This document shows, piece by piece, positions 11,855 to 23,127 of a stretch of DNA of 64,000 nucleotides. The stretch is from Cristatella mucedo (lineage: Eukaryota; Bryozoa; Phylactolaemata; Cristatellidae): contig WPIO01000001.1 of assembly GCA_009760855.2 (NCBI GenBank), positions 23,692,001 through 23,756,000 on the forward strand, in the 5' to 3' direction. A program made the translations under genes and the position numbers. The first letter of the stretch is position 1. Each line of letters starts with the position of its first letter. The notes beneath the pieces are model-generated. The model was not told the DNA's origin. It saw nothing but the letters and a program-made list of their open reading frames with translations, and searched no databases.

Positions 11855-12485
11855 TCAGACTTGCTTGATAAGGATACCACAGCCAAGCTGATCCATGCAG
11901 TTGTGGCATCTCATCTAGACTCGTGTAACTGATTACCTGCAATTCTTCCGGCTTCTACATTAAGTGGCTTACAGTTTATGCGAAACACGCCAGCCTAACT
12001 TCTCTGTCACGAGCGTCGCAGTTGCCGCATTACACCACTGCTCGCCGACCTTCAGTTACTTCTCACCAATCAGTGTGTCTACTTAAAAGGTTCGGTCACT
12101 CATCTTTAGGTCCATCCATTCTCTTCCTCTGGCCTACCAGCCTGAAATACTTCCTAATCGGCTTCGCATCATACCACCTGCTCTTGTGACTTGAGTCGTT
12201 TTTTTTCTGTGCCTCTAACGAACCTCAAATCATTTGGAGATCCTGCATTCACTAATGATGCTCCCTAAGCCTGGAATACCCTCCCGACTGATATCACGAC
12301 GTCACCTAACTTGACTTGAAATTTAAAAAGGAAGGTTAAAAACCAACCAGTTCCTCATAGCATTTGCTCCATTCATGTGAATGGTCCTTGATGTGCCAAT
12401 TCGTTCTTTCCACCATACGTAAAATGCCTAGAAAAACATATAGCTCTCTGAGGGTGGTATGCAAATTGTGTCATTATCATTAGTG
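11855..12485 (+). mobile_element. LINE-A 3' end in PHAX intron 1
   Basis: A decayed LINE-A copy runs from the 'cttgcttgataaggatacc' segment (compare 52322-52340) through the C-terminal coding remnants to a degraded stem-loop tail near 12425-12480. It lies in sense orientation relative to PHAX. Confidence 0.8.
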
Positions 12486-14595
12486 TGCAGTTACAGTGTA
12501 GCAGAATCATTCATCATGATTTGTCTCACTTGTCACCACTGTTGCTGTCATCCATGGGTGTATCTCGATCAGACGTAACTGTTACCCCTTCCAACAAATA
12601 GTGCAGTTTTCCGTAAAAGGCAAAGGATTTGTTAGTGTGACCTCAGTTCTTGTTGCCGACCTTACGACTAAGAAGATTCATATAGGAAAATGCTGTTCCG
12701 TTTTGGAGGGGGGTAATAGGATCTGATCAAGGTAGAGGTGATCATGCAAAAGAAACTTGACGGCTATTTTGAGGCATCTGAAAATCGAAAACCACTATCA
12801 CTAGAAAGCAGTGCCTAAATGTACTCTGTGCTCGGGAAGTGCCCCGAGTTTATGGCAACTGTTTAAAGATGCGTGCTGATCGTTTAAAGGAATCTTGTGT
12901 GCTGATGTACACGTTATCTAGTGCATCTGGATTGCTATCGGCTGCTTGTAAATATACACGATCAATTAGTCCACCACTTCTTTTTTTCTGACCGTACGTG
13001 ATTGATGAGTAGGCCGCCAAAAAAAGTAAAGAAAGCACTAAATGCTGCCACCGAGATAGCTAGTGTAATATATCATGCCAAAGCAAGATGTAATTAAAAC
13101 AAGTATAGTAGAGTTGACCTGGCTGGAATATGACTTAAGATGAGCTGCACGAGACCTAAGTATGAAATATCATGCTAGCTATGGGTTGCAAGTGTGTACC
13201 GAGTCTTGGAGTTGCTCTTAATCTTCCCCAATAGGCTCTTTTTTTTTAATTTTCGAGTCTGTTCGGCTTGCTGAACTTTTGGGGTTTGTTTCCCCAGTAT
13301 GTGAAGTCGTGCATACATTCGCCCTTTGATGGTCTGTTCGAGTCATAAAGTGGTCGTTGTAGCCAGTATTAGACGATTGTAGCTAATAGCCTTTCTGTGT
13401 TAGAGCATATTCAGGTCCTGACCATGTTTTGAGCAATGTGGTAAATATTTAGTGGCTCTGATAGCCTGTTGATGTGCGTTCTAAATTCAAGGCTCTACTG
13501 TCTGTCAAGCCTGTCCGATGGTGCAGACGAATAGGCCGACTAATCTGGATTATCAAACGTGCATGATCATCTCAACTGAGATGAATATGCTTTGCTCATT
13601 TTCCATCGGTTTCCAGCCCTGTATCTTGCAGACTAAAATAAAAAGTAACATGAAAGGCTTGCGGTTTGCAGAGGTGTTGATTGTGTAGGCAGCGGGCTAG
13701 TTCAATCCAGAGAGTTATCCAGCTAGAGTAGCACGGAGGATAAGATTCACCGGTCATCCCACTCGTCTTCCAACCCAGAGGGAAAATAGGATTTCCTTGG
13801 CTAAGTGGAAGCATATTTATGGAAGGAGGCTTTAGAAAGTAATGAATGAGGCTTTCTTGTGCTGCTGGAGCACGGTTGGGTCTCAGTTCATCTGGCTATG
13901 CATATCCCTCTAGCCTGAAGATAATTCCTACAGAATTGATAAGTCGGTGTAAGTCAACACACCAGTAGTTATGAGATCTTATATTCGTGCTTAGCCCGTA
14001 GATGTAAATTACTTCTGGAACTTCTCTACTTGATGCATTCAACAAAATGTACATCAAGACCGGTTACTGCTTTCTTTTGCATAGTTATTTGGTTTGGTAA
14101 TGAAATTTTTCCTACTTGGATATTGCTAGAGCAGCACTTGTGCGTGTTTCAACTGGTCATTCAGGCCTGATGCTGCACTGAGGTCTTAATAGTATTCACA
14201 AACCTTACATCTTTTACATGTGCTATTCACACTCTTTGAATGGTGTTCAGTTGTATCATTCACTTGGAGTACCTCATTCGTGATAACTGTTCCAGCTAAT
14301 GTGAATGCTTCCACGGGCTTTGTGACTGCTTTTCACCACATGAATGTTCAATATTAAAAAATCCATTTTATGCTTTGCCTATTCCAGCTTGCTCATGTTG
14401 TAATAGCTGTATCGAAGTTTTTACTGACAACATGACAGTATTTGTTTGCAAAGAGTACATCTACAAGGCCTGTTGGCATGTGTTCATTGGTCGTGTTTAT
14501 TGTCTGTATCTGTATTTACTTGTAACTCAACCTCATAAATGATCTGCTTTCTGCTACTGGTACTGCTTAAAAATGTAGTGTCGTGTTTTGACCAG
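12486..14595 (+). other. PHAX: PHAX intron 1, 3' part, no further feature
   Basis: AT-rich intronic sequence with T-runs. It ends with the exon 2 acceptor 'gtgttttgaccag'. A competing AG at 14577-14578 would not give the same clean phase-0 junction. Confidence 0.6.
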
Positions 14596-14787
14596 GCTGT
14601 TGAGAACGTGACATCTGTAACCACTGACAGCCCACCTGAAGCAGTGGCATGTTACATTGCCACCAGCCTGCAGGAGCCCAAATGCACACTAATTAGCAGA
14701 GTCGTTGATGTACTGGGGACAGAGAAAGCTCTCCGACTCTTTCATCAGACACGCGATATTGAAGATGCTGGAGGCATTATGACGATG
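14596..14787 (+). CDS. PHAX: PHAX, coding exon 2 (residues 224-287)
   Basis: Encodes the first half of the PHAX RNA-binding domain (the RNA_GG_bind family). The helical segment ACYIATSLQEPK is followed by LISRVVDVLGTEKALRLF and then by an ...EDAGGIM segment. In vertebrate PHAX this corresponds to the sequence that starts at the 'RLQEPKKDLIARVV' motif. The exon is 64 codons, phase 0 at both ends, with acceptor ...gaccag|GCT and donor ATG|GTAGGT. The segment linking exon 1 to this domain is shorter than in human PHAX, so a small missed exon between them cannot be excluded. Confidence 0.9.
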
Positions 14788-15997
14788 GTAGGTTACAATC
14801 TGGCCTCATCCTTCTTAGTTGTCTATTATTATTTTTGTTGTTGTCGTTAGATGCCCATTGCTTGCCAAAATGAAATGCCACTCTGGAAATGCAGCTTGAC
14901 TGACGTTCCAGCTCGATTGTTAAGCATCCATCTGCTTATGCCATTCAATGTTTATGTTACAGCATCTATCTGCTTGTGCCGATAGTTTTCAAGCCCGGAG
15001 TTCTGGGTGTCATTAGTAGGAGTTCAGATGATATGGAAAAAAGACAGAACTATGAATGTTAATCAATGAATGTTTTGGCCGAGTTGGATGATATTCTGAT
15101 CGGCACATCCTGGATGTATTTTGTCCTTTGGCCAGTATGTCGATACATATAATATGGGACAGTTGCTAATGTCACCTTTTTTAAAGCAGTTTTCTGTGTT
15201 CGTTGGCATCTGGCTGCTGCTGGGATACCGGTTTCTAGCTGGTAGAAGAAGTCTTGGTTAGCATTTTTAGCCCTTCTGCTATGGGGTCCCTATGCAGCAG
15301 GACTCCTGGATGCCGGGCAAAGTTATGTGCCGGTGCAAAACCTAAGCACAAAGAAATGCCATGCCTAATAATTGCACGAATGCAGTCGATCTGGGCATCG
15401 TCTGATGGCATTCCTTCGGTAAGCGCTTATTTATTTTTGAGTTTGTGTGGAGAAGGAGGGGGTGTGTCGTTACCGGCCCTTGTCTACTGTTCCGGTATGT
15501 TTTCTTTTACTTTAATTTTTTTGCAACCATTTGTGACTGCATCCATCCGAGAAACTAGCTGCAAACTGCAGATGCAAATGGACTTTATTGAGAAATCTTT
15601 GTTTGGTGCTGGTGCAGTGGCTCAGCCATTTGCCCAATCTGAACCCTATAAAATGACTATGGAGTAATACCGACAGGCGATTGAGGCACGGTGTTAGGCC
15701 TACACCACTAGCCGACCTTTTCAGTTAAACTCTGGCTCATCAGAATGTGCTGCAGCAGAAGGGACCTGGTGGCATCCATTCCTGGCCATAAAAGGGAGCT
15801 CATAAAGTACCGTGGTGGGACGGCGTCACCCTAAACACATACACACCAAAAACAGGTTTGTTTTTGAGCAGTCAATAAATATTGTCACATGGTTTCGAAT
15901 GACTTGAGCATACATTTTATTGTAGAAAACCCTCTAATAACTGTAAGATTTATAGATATGAGACCTAAGATTTATAGGATTTTTGCTCCTAATGAAT

Positions 15998-17065
15998 GTA
16001 TCTCAGTCTGTAACCACTAAGACTAAGTGGGTGTTGTGCAGGAGAGCTTTCTATGGAGCACTCAAAGCCTAAGCGGCCTTCGGTACACATTCGGTAGCCG
16101 ACAGACTTCATCACACGCAACAAAGAGAAAGTGAGAGGCATAAGTGGAAGCATAGCTGAGTCAGGAGGGCAGTTGAGGTAGTGAGGAGCGTGGAAGTATG
16201 AGCAGCTCAGAACGACTAGAGGCGATATGCCGTAGTCGGCAGCAGGAGGATAGACATCTTTGCTTAATAATTGTGGGCGTGAGTTCCACAGTCTAGGACC
16301 TGCAGAGCAAAAGCTTTTATCTCCAGTGGTCTTTAACCAGAATAATGGAACAGCTAGTTTCTTGTCTCTGCAGGACCTGAAGGCACGAGGAGGAGGCTGA
16401 TATTGGTGCAGCAGTTCAGCTAGGTATGAAGGAGCCGTGCCGTGGCGGGCCTTGTGCGAACTTTACTCTATATCCGTTAATCAACCGACAGCCATCCTAA
16501 CTCTTTTAGCATAGAAGGCACGTGGTCCAACCTCTGGGATTCGCAGACTAGCCTTGCAGCCATATTCATCACCAGCTCTAGTGGCCTAGTGGCTTTTTTT
16601 GCTAGCCTAGCCAAAAGAGAATTACAATAATCTAGCCGAGACAGAACCAGGGAGCTAGTTAAAAAAAATTGCAAGCCACCTTGGAAGACTATTCCTAATC
16701 TTCTATGCAGACCTGGCGTGATGACTTAACTGCGAAAGCAGTCTTCTTGAGGAAGCCTTCCGAATTTAGGCAGCTTTCGAAGGCGACGCCTAAATTCCAA
16801 CCACGCGGTGACTGTCACATAACAGTGTCACCTCTTAGAAGAGCAAGGCTTTCTAGTCCAGCCGCACACTTGGAGTACTTCCCATGAGTAGCAGCTTCGT
16901 TTTATCGTTGTGTAGTTTAAAGAAATTTTCCAGGATTGAATATCTGCAAGCAGTCAGTCGCTACAGCAGATTCCGACGGTTCAAACGACAAATATCCCAG
17001 CTCAAGTATCATCAGCATAAGCGATAGTCCATTCCGTGGGCTTGATCACTTTTTTCCCAGAGGTT
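15998..17065 (-). mobile_element. LINE-B fragment with RT motif in PHAX intron 2
   Basis: On the minus strand, 17019-17005 encodes YADDT, the RT active-site box. Further along, 16674-16477 encodes SRLDYCNSLLARLAKKA and a V-M-N-M-A-A-R-L-V segment. These correspond in position to LINE-A's SRLDFCNSLLTGL but belong to a distinct family that I label LINE-B. The 3' UTR matches the LINE-B copy at 41880-42325 ('cctaagcggc', 'cacgcaacaaagagaaagtg'). Stops interrupt the frame. Confidence 0.8.
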
Positions 17066-17157
17066 GGGTACCATGTAGGACAGCAATGCACCGTTGATGG
17101 ACCACCTTTGTGTTGCCCCACACAGGTGGCTGATCAGGTGGATAACACCTGAACCCC

Positions 17158-17179
17158 ATGCACACACGCACACACACAC

Positions 17180-17229
<50 letters not shown>
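17158..17229. repeat. (CA)n microsatellite
   Basis: About 35 CA dinucleotides with two CG interruptions. Confidence 0.95.
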
Positions 17230-17230
<1 letters not shown>

Positions 17231-17519
17231 ATGGATTGAGCACCACCGGACGAGTGCAATTAGAACCAGGCGAGCGGCTCATCTGCCAGATTGATCGTTG
17301 TTCTCAATCGTTCAAGTATGTATTGTGTCCTGTGTGTACTAGCAGCTCACTGCAGCCTGCGGACTCAATTCGCTTATTCATAGTAGCTCTGTAACGTAAG
17401 ACAACGCTGTGCCATCTTGGCGCGTGACGGACTTTAATTATTAGATATTGCAGAAATGCCGAATGAAAAAGTGAAAGTGCAAGACCGGCGTGGTGTGCAG
17501 CAGTAATTTGAGTCGGAGG

Positions 17520-18045
17520 AATTCTGTAGCTCGGAGCTTCATTCGTCCTAGTCAAAACGAGGCCTGCAGCGCAGGATAGGTCCGAACGAGGCTCCGAGGC
17601 CACAGCTGCTGCTCGAAGCTGCGGAGCAACCGCGGTGCAGTCGAAGCCCCCTCAGCTGCCGCATCCACTCGCGCCCTACTCGCGAGGAAAAGCCTCTTCG
17701 GTTGTGCTCGACAGCAGCAGTGGCTGCTAGCCCGGTTACCGATCGCGCATCTTGAGCTCAATTTGGGAGCGGCAGCTTAAGAAGCCCATAGCTGCTGGCG
17801 GGTTAAAGGATGCGGTTAAAAAGGGCAATTCTTTCCCGGTCCCTTGTTGGTGGCATCATCAGGCATTTGCCACGTTTGCTCGGTTGCGGGTTTTGTGAGC
17901 ATGCTGAGGCAGTGCCGAGTGAATGTCATCGAGCTGCGTGCAGTTGCAGCGTTTGCAGCATTGTTGCTGCAGCGGTCAATAGATTCGATGGAAACGGCAG
18001 GTTCCAAAGCTTGCCTCTGCGGACCGAAGGCGCTCGGAGACCGGG
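17520..18045. other. GC-rich block in PHAX intron 2
   Basis: A CpG-rich stretch beside long microsatellites. Open frames on both strands have no recognised motif. It could be an internal regulatory region, but nothing in the sequence proves that. Confidence 0.35.
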
Positions 18046-18079
18046 CTCTCTCTCTCCCTCCTTCCCTCCCTCCCTCCCT

Positions 18080-18144
<65 letters not shown>

Positions 18145-18160
18145 TCTCTCTCTCTCTCTG
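18046..18160. repeat. (CT)n/(CCCT)n microsatellite
   Basis: A pyrimidine tract starting with CCCTCC units and continuing as CT dinucleotides. Ser/Leu frames (+) and Arg/Glu frames (-) are artefacts. Confidence 0.95.
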
Positions 18161-18898
18161 GGCCCCAAGTACAACGGAATGACCGCACGGTTTTGGGCCA
18201 ATCGTAGCCGTCTGCTACTCCTGTCTCCTTAGTGTTGGCCCGAGGTGCTGCGTGTGTATAGGTACTTGTCAGAGCTTGATTATTACAAGTTGGAACTGGG
18301 GGGGGGGTTATTCGAGATGCTCGCTTTTGGCACGTGAGGCCTGAGGAGTTGGAGCAGACCGAGCCTTACTTGGTTCAAGAAAAAGGATGAAGACTGCCGG
18401 GCATGCATATGCCAAGATTCTGCTCGGGATTCGCCAAACTCGATCAGTTTGGCCACCGGCCAGCGTTAGCTTGGTAGAGCGACTACAAACTAGCAGCGTG
18501 TGCAGATAACTATAGGCCATGTCCCTGGACCCAGACCTTCGTTACTTGTCTTTCTGTAGCTCATACGGGAGCTGCACTGAAAGATAATGCTTGACCCGAA
18601 AACCCGTGCAGTTATCGTGGATAGTTGACAGATAATCAGGAATGATGTTTATTCGTATTCCCGTTGCTCGGTATGATTTCTTTCTGCTTAACTAGGCAGT
18701 AGCTAGGTAGCAACTGGCTCCAAATGCTTAGTCGTGCTACATGCAGTAATATGCCCTGCCCCCAGCAGCTGTGTCAGCTTGCGTTCAATTCAGTCTCGTG
18801 CTGCACTTCTTAGTTTAATTTTCAACGTTTTCCTTTGCCGTCTCCTTGTTGGCATGCGCACGCCTGCTCTCGTCCGTCAGCAACCCTGGCATTTGCAG

Positions 18899-19192
18899 GA
18901 TGGCTCTCGTCGGCGAACTCCTGGAGGCGTGTTTATTCTACTTATGAAAAAAGAAGTCACGAAAGAGCAGGAGCGGCAGATATTTGCCGTCGAGATGCAG
19001 CTGGAAAAAGAGAAGGAAAAGCTTAAGAGGAAGCGAGCTCGCGAACGTGTGATGGGTGCAAAGAAGGCGAGGGTCGACACGGCAGAAGCACCGATGCCGG
19101 TAGCAGACGCTGGCGACACGCCGATGCCAGAGGCAGTGCCAGCCGACGATGCAGCTCTTCTTGCCAGCGACCCTGACTTTAGCCTCGAGTGA
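18899..19192 (+). CDS. PHAX: PHAX, coding exon 3 and stop (residues 288-384)
   Basis: Completes PHAX. It starts directly with the family signature DGSRRRTPGGVF at residues 288-299, whose double glycine gives the RNA-binding domain its name. The rest of that domain (MKKEVTKEQERQIF) follows. Next come a basic helix rich in Lys/Glu and Arg (KEKEKLKRKRARERV) that could serve as nuclear localisation signal, and an acidic tail ending PDFSLE. The acceptor is ...atttgcag|GAT, phase 0, and TGA is at 19190-19192. Total length is 384 residues against about 394 in human. No canonical AATAAA follows; AGTAAA at 19412-19417 is the only candidate I noticed. Confidence 0.92.
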   Translation, partial: DGSRRRTPGGVFILLMKKEVTKEQERQIFAVEMQLEKEKEKLKRKRARERVMGAKKARVDTAEAPMPVADAGDTPMPEAVPADDAALLASDPDFSLE

Positions 19193-19738
19193 CAGCCTCT
19201 CTCGAGGCGCAGTGTTGCTCTTTTCCGAAGGCCGAGCGAGCTTTTTGTATTCCCGAATACCAAGGTATTGCCGTTGGCACAAGTTTGCAGCTTGTGCTGC
19301 TTTGGGGAATTTTTAGGACTTGCTCGATTGTCCTATTTATTCCAGGTTCTTGATAGCCATGCTGGCTGGCTGTGCAAGCCAGTAATGAGCCGACGTGTTT
19401 GCTCAGTGAGCAGTAAAGAATAGGAATGCAATGCGTTGACAGCATTGCGCCGCGCTCGGTCATGGCCTGGGCAGCGCAGAGCATCTTCCAGCCGCGGGCT
19501 AGGGAGGAGCAGGAGACAGGCTTACGCCGACTCGCCCTGTAACTCCGGCCGCCGCGAGTATATTGTGCAAAACTGCTGTCTGCGTCCCATCTGTGACAGC
19601 GGAGCAATACAATCTGTTGCCATTGCAAGTTTAGCCTCTCGTTTTTGTGCTGTTCATTATCTTTTTGGTATGTCCTTGTGACATAGACTTCCAGTCCATT
19701 GAAAATTTTTATTAAGTGCAGGGCTCTGTTCACTCGTG
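19193..19738. other. Convergent 3' intergenic region between PHAX and the PEAK-like gene
   Basis: The two stop codons face each other across this gap. On the minus strand, AATAAA hexamers lie at 19713-19708 (about 26 bp past the PEAK-like stop) and 19341-19336. On the plus strand AGTAAA is at 19412-19417. The 3' ends may overlap if the distal minus-strand signal is used. Confidence 0.6.
19708..19713 (-). terminator. Candidate poly(A) signal AATAAA of the PEAK-like gene
   Basis: Minus-strand AATAAA 26 bp after the stop codon. It would give an unusually short 3' UTR; the alternative signal at 19341-19336 would give about 400 bp. Confidence 0.4.
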
Positions 19739-20574
19739 CTACTTTGCATGCAGTAGTTTTGACACGGCAAAAAGCTGGGCTCCTGTCACCGAGCAGAGAA
19801 ATAGTCCCTTCTCAAATTGCTCCAGGGATGTGCTGGTCGATGACATCGTTTCGCTTGCCATAATGCATACCTGCTTGAGTCGCTGCACCTGTAGCCATAT
19901 CTCGAACGCAGCGTCCCTGTCGGCAGCCAGGCACAAGGTGCGCACTTCCTTTTCACTTGGTCCCCACGCCACCGTTTCCCACACTTTTACGATTGCTTTG
20001 ACGTCGTCTATTTCGCCTGCGCTCTGTATGAGTTTCTCGAGGCGAGCATAGCCAGGGGTGCTGTGAATTAGTGGACAGAATGCTGCGACCTCTTCGAAGA
20101 GCTTTCGTAGTTGGGCGCAAACCACGAAACCGCTGCCAATGTCAGATTTTCGCATGTTCCCCGGTGACAGCATGATCATGTACGGCTCGCGCTTGCGCCT
20201 AATCAAGAGCAGATCGTCTGGCTTGAGGCTAATGCACAACGTATTGCCGTCAAAAAAAAGAGAGGTGACCACTTTGACGACCTGCAGCAGGATCTGAAAC
20301 AAGCTCTCAGCATCGCGAAGCTTCTTGGGCGTGGCGTCTTGCGGCTGTGCCTTCTGAGTTTGCAGGAGCGAACTCAGAGACAGAGCATCGTCCGGAATTG
20401 GCGGGAGTATTGTGGCAAAGCACCTGAGTGGGTCCCGTTGAAACTTCTCAGTGTTTAGAAGCCCCGCATGGTAGCTAGACTCCAGGGTCTTCACAGCAGC
20501 TTTGGTGCTCTCGTGCCATGGCTTGTCGTACTGCCCTAGGCTGTCTTGTGCCAGTACATCGGCTCCATTCGCAC
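19739..20574 (-). CDS. PEAK-like: PEAK-like pseudokinase, coding exon 7 (C-lobe and dimerisation region, residues 1003-1279)
   Basis: Last exon; the acceptor is ...catctccag|GT and the stop is TAG. The alpha-E-like helix ESLFQILLQVVKVVTSLF is followed by L-CIS-L-K-P-D-D-LLL where kinases have HRD...N (Cys1115-Ile-Ser1117). Next is M-L-SPG where DFG should be (Ser1138-Pro-Gly1140). An F-helix-like segment (IGSGFVVCAQLRKLF) follows after very few residues, so the activation segment and APE motif are essentially missing. The C-terminal part has the PEAK-family WGP motif (Trp1205), then Trp1228-Leu...Arg and SLEQF...KLL, matching the helical bundle that in PEAK1 and PRAG1 mediates dimerisation. 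A donor-like CAG|GTATGC lies inside, but the homologous frame continues through it. A slightly longer acceptor choice upstream is also in phase. Confidence 0.88.
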
Positions 20575-20688
20575 CTGGAGATGGAGCGATTTCGTCAATA
20601 AAGGTAGATTTTACTCCAAAATTAATATGATTAGCTAGTTAACCAGAGGTACTTTTCAACAAGCTTGCAGATGCAAGAGCAAACTTAC

Positions 20689-20842
20689 CTTGCTGCATAT
20701 GCTGCCCAGAAGAAGGTTGATTGGCTGCCAAGAACGAAGATGGTATCATACGCATGGGAACATCCACCTCAAACAAAGGCTTGCAGCCGAATACGTGTGG
20801 ACTACGAGCCGTAAGCGTCGTCTTCGGCTCCTTAAGGGAGAC
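20689..20842 (-). CDS. PEAK-like: PEAK-like pseudokinase, coding exon 6 (N-lobe, residues 951-1001 plus 1 nt)
   Basis: A 154-nt exon between acceptor ...ttatttgcag|GTC and donor CAAG|GTAAGT, with introns of 106 and 114 bp on either side. It encodes VSLKEPKTT and then a segment F-G-C-K-P-L-F-E-V-D-V-P-M-R-M-I-P-S-S-F. In vertebrate PEAK1 and PRAG1 this aligns with the N-lobe stretch containing 'DCGHF.A.VP..LL'. It enters in phase 0 and leaves one nucleotide for exon 7. Confidence 0.88.
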
Positions 20843-20948
20843 CTGCAAATAAGCGATGCGATACTGAAATATACTATTTGAAAATGCAACCATTACTGGA
20901 CAAAAGCCAGCTGTGAGCTAGCTCTCAGTAAAGGATGGGTGTACATAC

Positions 20949-22609
20949 CATCAGCAGCAGCTGACTACTCGGGGTGCTCTTTATGGCTGCTCTGTAGAAA
21001 ATGCAGTATCGATTACTGTGCAGTGGAGTGTCGCTTGTGAAGCTGAAATCGTCCCAGCTCATTCTCTGTCTCGTCAGCACAGATTCGGGAATTGGAGTAG
21101 TCTTGTTTCTGCCGTCCTCACATAGTTTCCGCAGAGATTCCGTGGCAACTGCCGACATGTGGAAGAATCCTTCGGCCGGTGTCTCTGGATTTTTGTCCAG
21201 AATTGCAGATGCTGTTACAATGCTTGAGGGCTGTGCAGCAACACCTTCGCTCCTATCAGTTCTTCGAAGGGTTCCGTATCCATTGCTTTCCTTTCCAGCA
21301 GTCATCTTAACTAGCTCGGTTCGTGAGTTACTCTGTCGAAGCAGCGTCCAATTTTCTGAATAAATATGTCGAAGCAGCGTTCTATTTTCTGAATAATACC
21401 CATCATCTTCGGTCACATTGCCAAGGTCTCTGCTGCTGCTGGCAGTTGAGTCTGTACTGAAACTTGCTACTCCACGTCTGGTGTGCTGCGTCATGGAACC
21501 TTGTGCGTTTGCAAAGTTTCTGAAAGGTGGTTCAGATTTTGAGCTGCCTTCAGCACTTTGTGAAGCAGGCTCATGTCTTGACCTACCGCCACCGTCTTTG
21601 CTTCTCTGAACAAGCTTGGGCAGCCCACTCGAACTGGCTGTCTCCTTTGCTGTGGAACTAAGGTTCAGCTCACTCCTCCGAATTTGCAACGACTTGCTGT
21701 GCTGTAAATGTGTGTTGCTTCCTATCGTGGCCGAAACGTTGCTGCTGAGGCGAGAAGTAGCGTCACGAGTCTGCCCACTAAGATTCTGTGCAGCCGAGTC
21801 GCTGAGAGTGCTAATGCTGCCTGAGCTGAGCAGCAGCACCGGACTGCTGGTATTTCCCTGGCAGCCATCTCTTTTTCGATAGACAGAATCACTGGTTGAG
21901 TCATCGATCCTCAAAGAAGTCACAATGCTTAACTCGCTGGACTTGTTACCCCTCAGCGAAATGGCATCACCGGACGACTTGCCATCGATGACTTTGCTTA
22001 TTGTTGCTGAGTCATTTTCATAACATCCGCTGCCCTTTTTTTGTTGCCGGCTCCCAGTGTCGCCTTGGCTTGTTGGTTCAGGCTCACTCTCAGAACCATC
22101 TGCAGCTTCGCTCGATGTCACGGTCGAGTTGCCTACATTGCCTTCTTGACTTCGTTGGCAAGAGTCGCTCGCATAACCGCCCGTGGCCTTGCTTCGCAAG
22201 GCCGAAGCCTTAACGCTCCAGCTGACGGTCGTACTATGCGCTGCTGAGTCGCTCGAGTAACCATCGCGATCCTTTGTCCAACCATTGTCCTTGCTCTCGT
22301 CAGTCTGCCGCTTCGGCTCCAAGTAGCTCTCTGATAGGATCGTGGGAATTTCGATTTGAGCTCCGCCCTCTCTCCTGTTGCTGCCAGCTAGAGCGTCGGC
22401 GTCCGACGACGATTCGTCGTCAGTGTGTGCACGAGTAGCTGTGCGTCTATTCGGCAAGTCGGCAAGCCGCTCTGCTTCCATACTGGTCGTGCTCTTTTCT
22501 ACTTCCTTGAGCATGTTTTGTATGGTCAACGTGGAAGCGTGCCACGGTAAGTCATACAGTTCGTCAGGGACACACGGCGGCGGATCTGCCGATGATTTCC
22601 CTTCTGCAC
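20949..22609 (-). CDS. PEAK-like: PEAK-like scaffold, coding exon 5 (disordered region and start of pseudokinase, residues 397-950)
   Basis: The largest exon. Its acceptor is ...gttgtag|GT, its donor ATG|GTATGT. It begins with a segment containing ELYDLPW (Tyr415), a YxxP motif of the type bound by Crk SH2 domains; PEAK1 has ELYAIP in a comparable place. A long Ser/Thr/Gln/Asp-rich region of about 450 residues follows, predicted unstructured. The end is clearly family sequence: SWDDFSFTSDTP (Trp915) then YCIFYRAAI, aligning without gaps to PEAK1 'SWSDFRLTSDKP...AVYYTAS'. In that alignment the beta-3 lysine position is Met950, the last codon of the exon. The frame extends upstream of the first available non-ATG start codon, so the exon border rather than a start codon defines its 5' end. 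Confidence 0.88.
21335..21400 (-). repeat. PEAK-like: 33-bp in-frame tandem duplication in exon 5
   Basis: Two adjacent 33-bp units (21335-21367 and 21368-21400) differ at few positions. They encode two copies of an 11-residue unit of the form Y-S-E-N-(R/W)-T-L-L-R. Each unit carries a tyrosine followed by Ser-Glu-Asn. Confidence 0.9.
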
Positions 22610-23127
22610 CTACAACAGTTGAGCGCTAGTGCCTGTTAAACAGCCAGACTAGTTTTAGTAGTGACATTTTAATAGTAGCAGAAGGACTCGAGAGGCTCCG
22701 ACCAAAGGCGAGAGTGTTAACATGAACAGAGCCCTTAACAAGGTTTTAGTTCTGCTGTTCCTCTCATAATGACCACCGAAACAAAGCTGTTTATATCGAT
22801 GCTGTGCCTGCTACATAGCTATCATCTCAAGTTAGCACAAGTCCGGTCGTTGCAACGGTGGTTCACTGAAAATTGCTCAGACACCATACCATGTCCACTA
22901 AATCGTAGCCTACAGCTCTTGATTTCCGTGAACTGGATTTAAGGTGGGGTCAACTGAGTTACAACTTCTCGCCAAACGATGTGCATAGCCTAGCAAGAGA
23001 ACCGAATTACTTTCAGGGCACTTGCGTATGGTGGAAAGGAAGCAAAGTCAATTGTTTAGTGTTAACATACACAGTGCCAGCACATATTGAATGATTCATA
23101 TGGAGCGAGGTGAGCTTACTTAGCAGT
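22610..23127 (-). other. Intron 4 of the PEAK-like gene, exon-proximal part
   Basis: Intronic; no exon-like segment with both splice sites was found. Confidence 0.5.

Noticed and set aside
15254-15667. 137-codon frame in PHAX intron 2
   Set aside because: No homology recognised, no paired splice sites, and it sits inside a well-defined intron.
17810-18232. 140-codon frame with a Ser/Leu run
   Set aside because: Driven by the CT microsatellite inside PHAX intron 2; no splice sites or motifs.
19860-19880. Donor-like CAG|GTATGC inside PEAK-like exon 7
   Set aside because: The frame on both sides aligns continuously with the C-terminal helices of PEAK1 and PRAG1, so no intron is needed.
20690-22629. 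Numerous + strand frames opposite the PEAK-like exons
   Set aside because: They are antisense shadows of the minus-strand coding exons.
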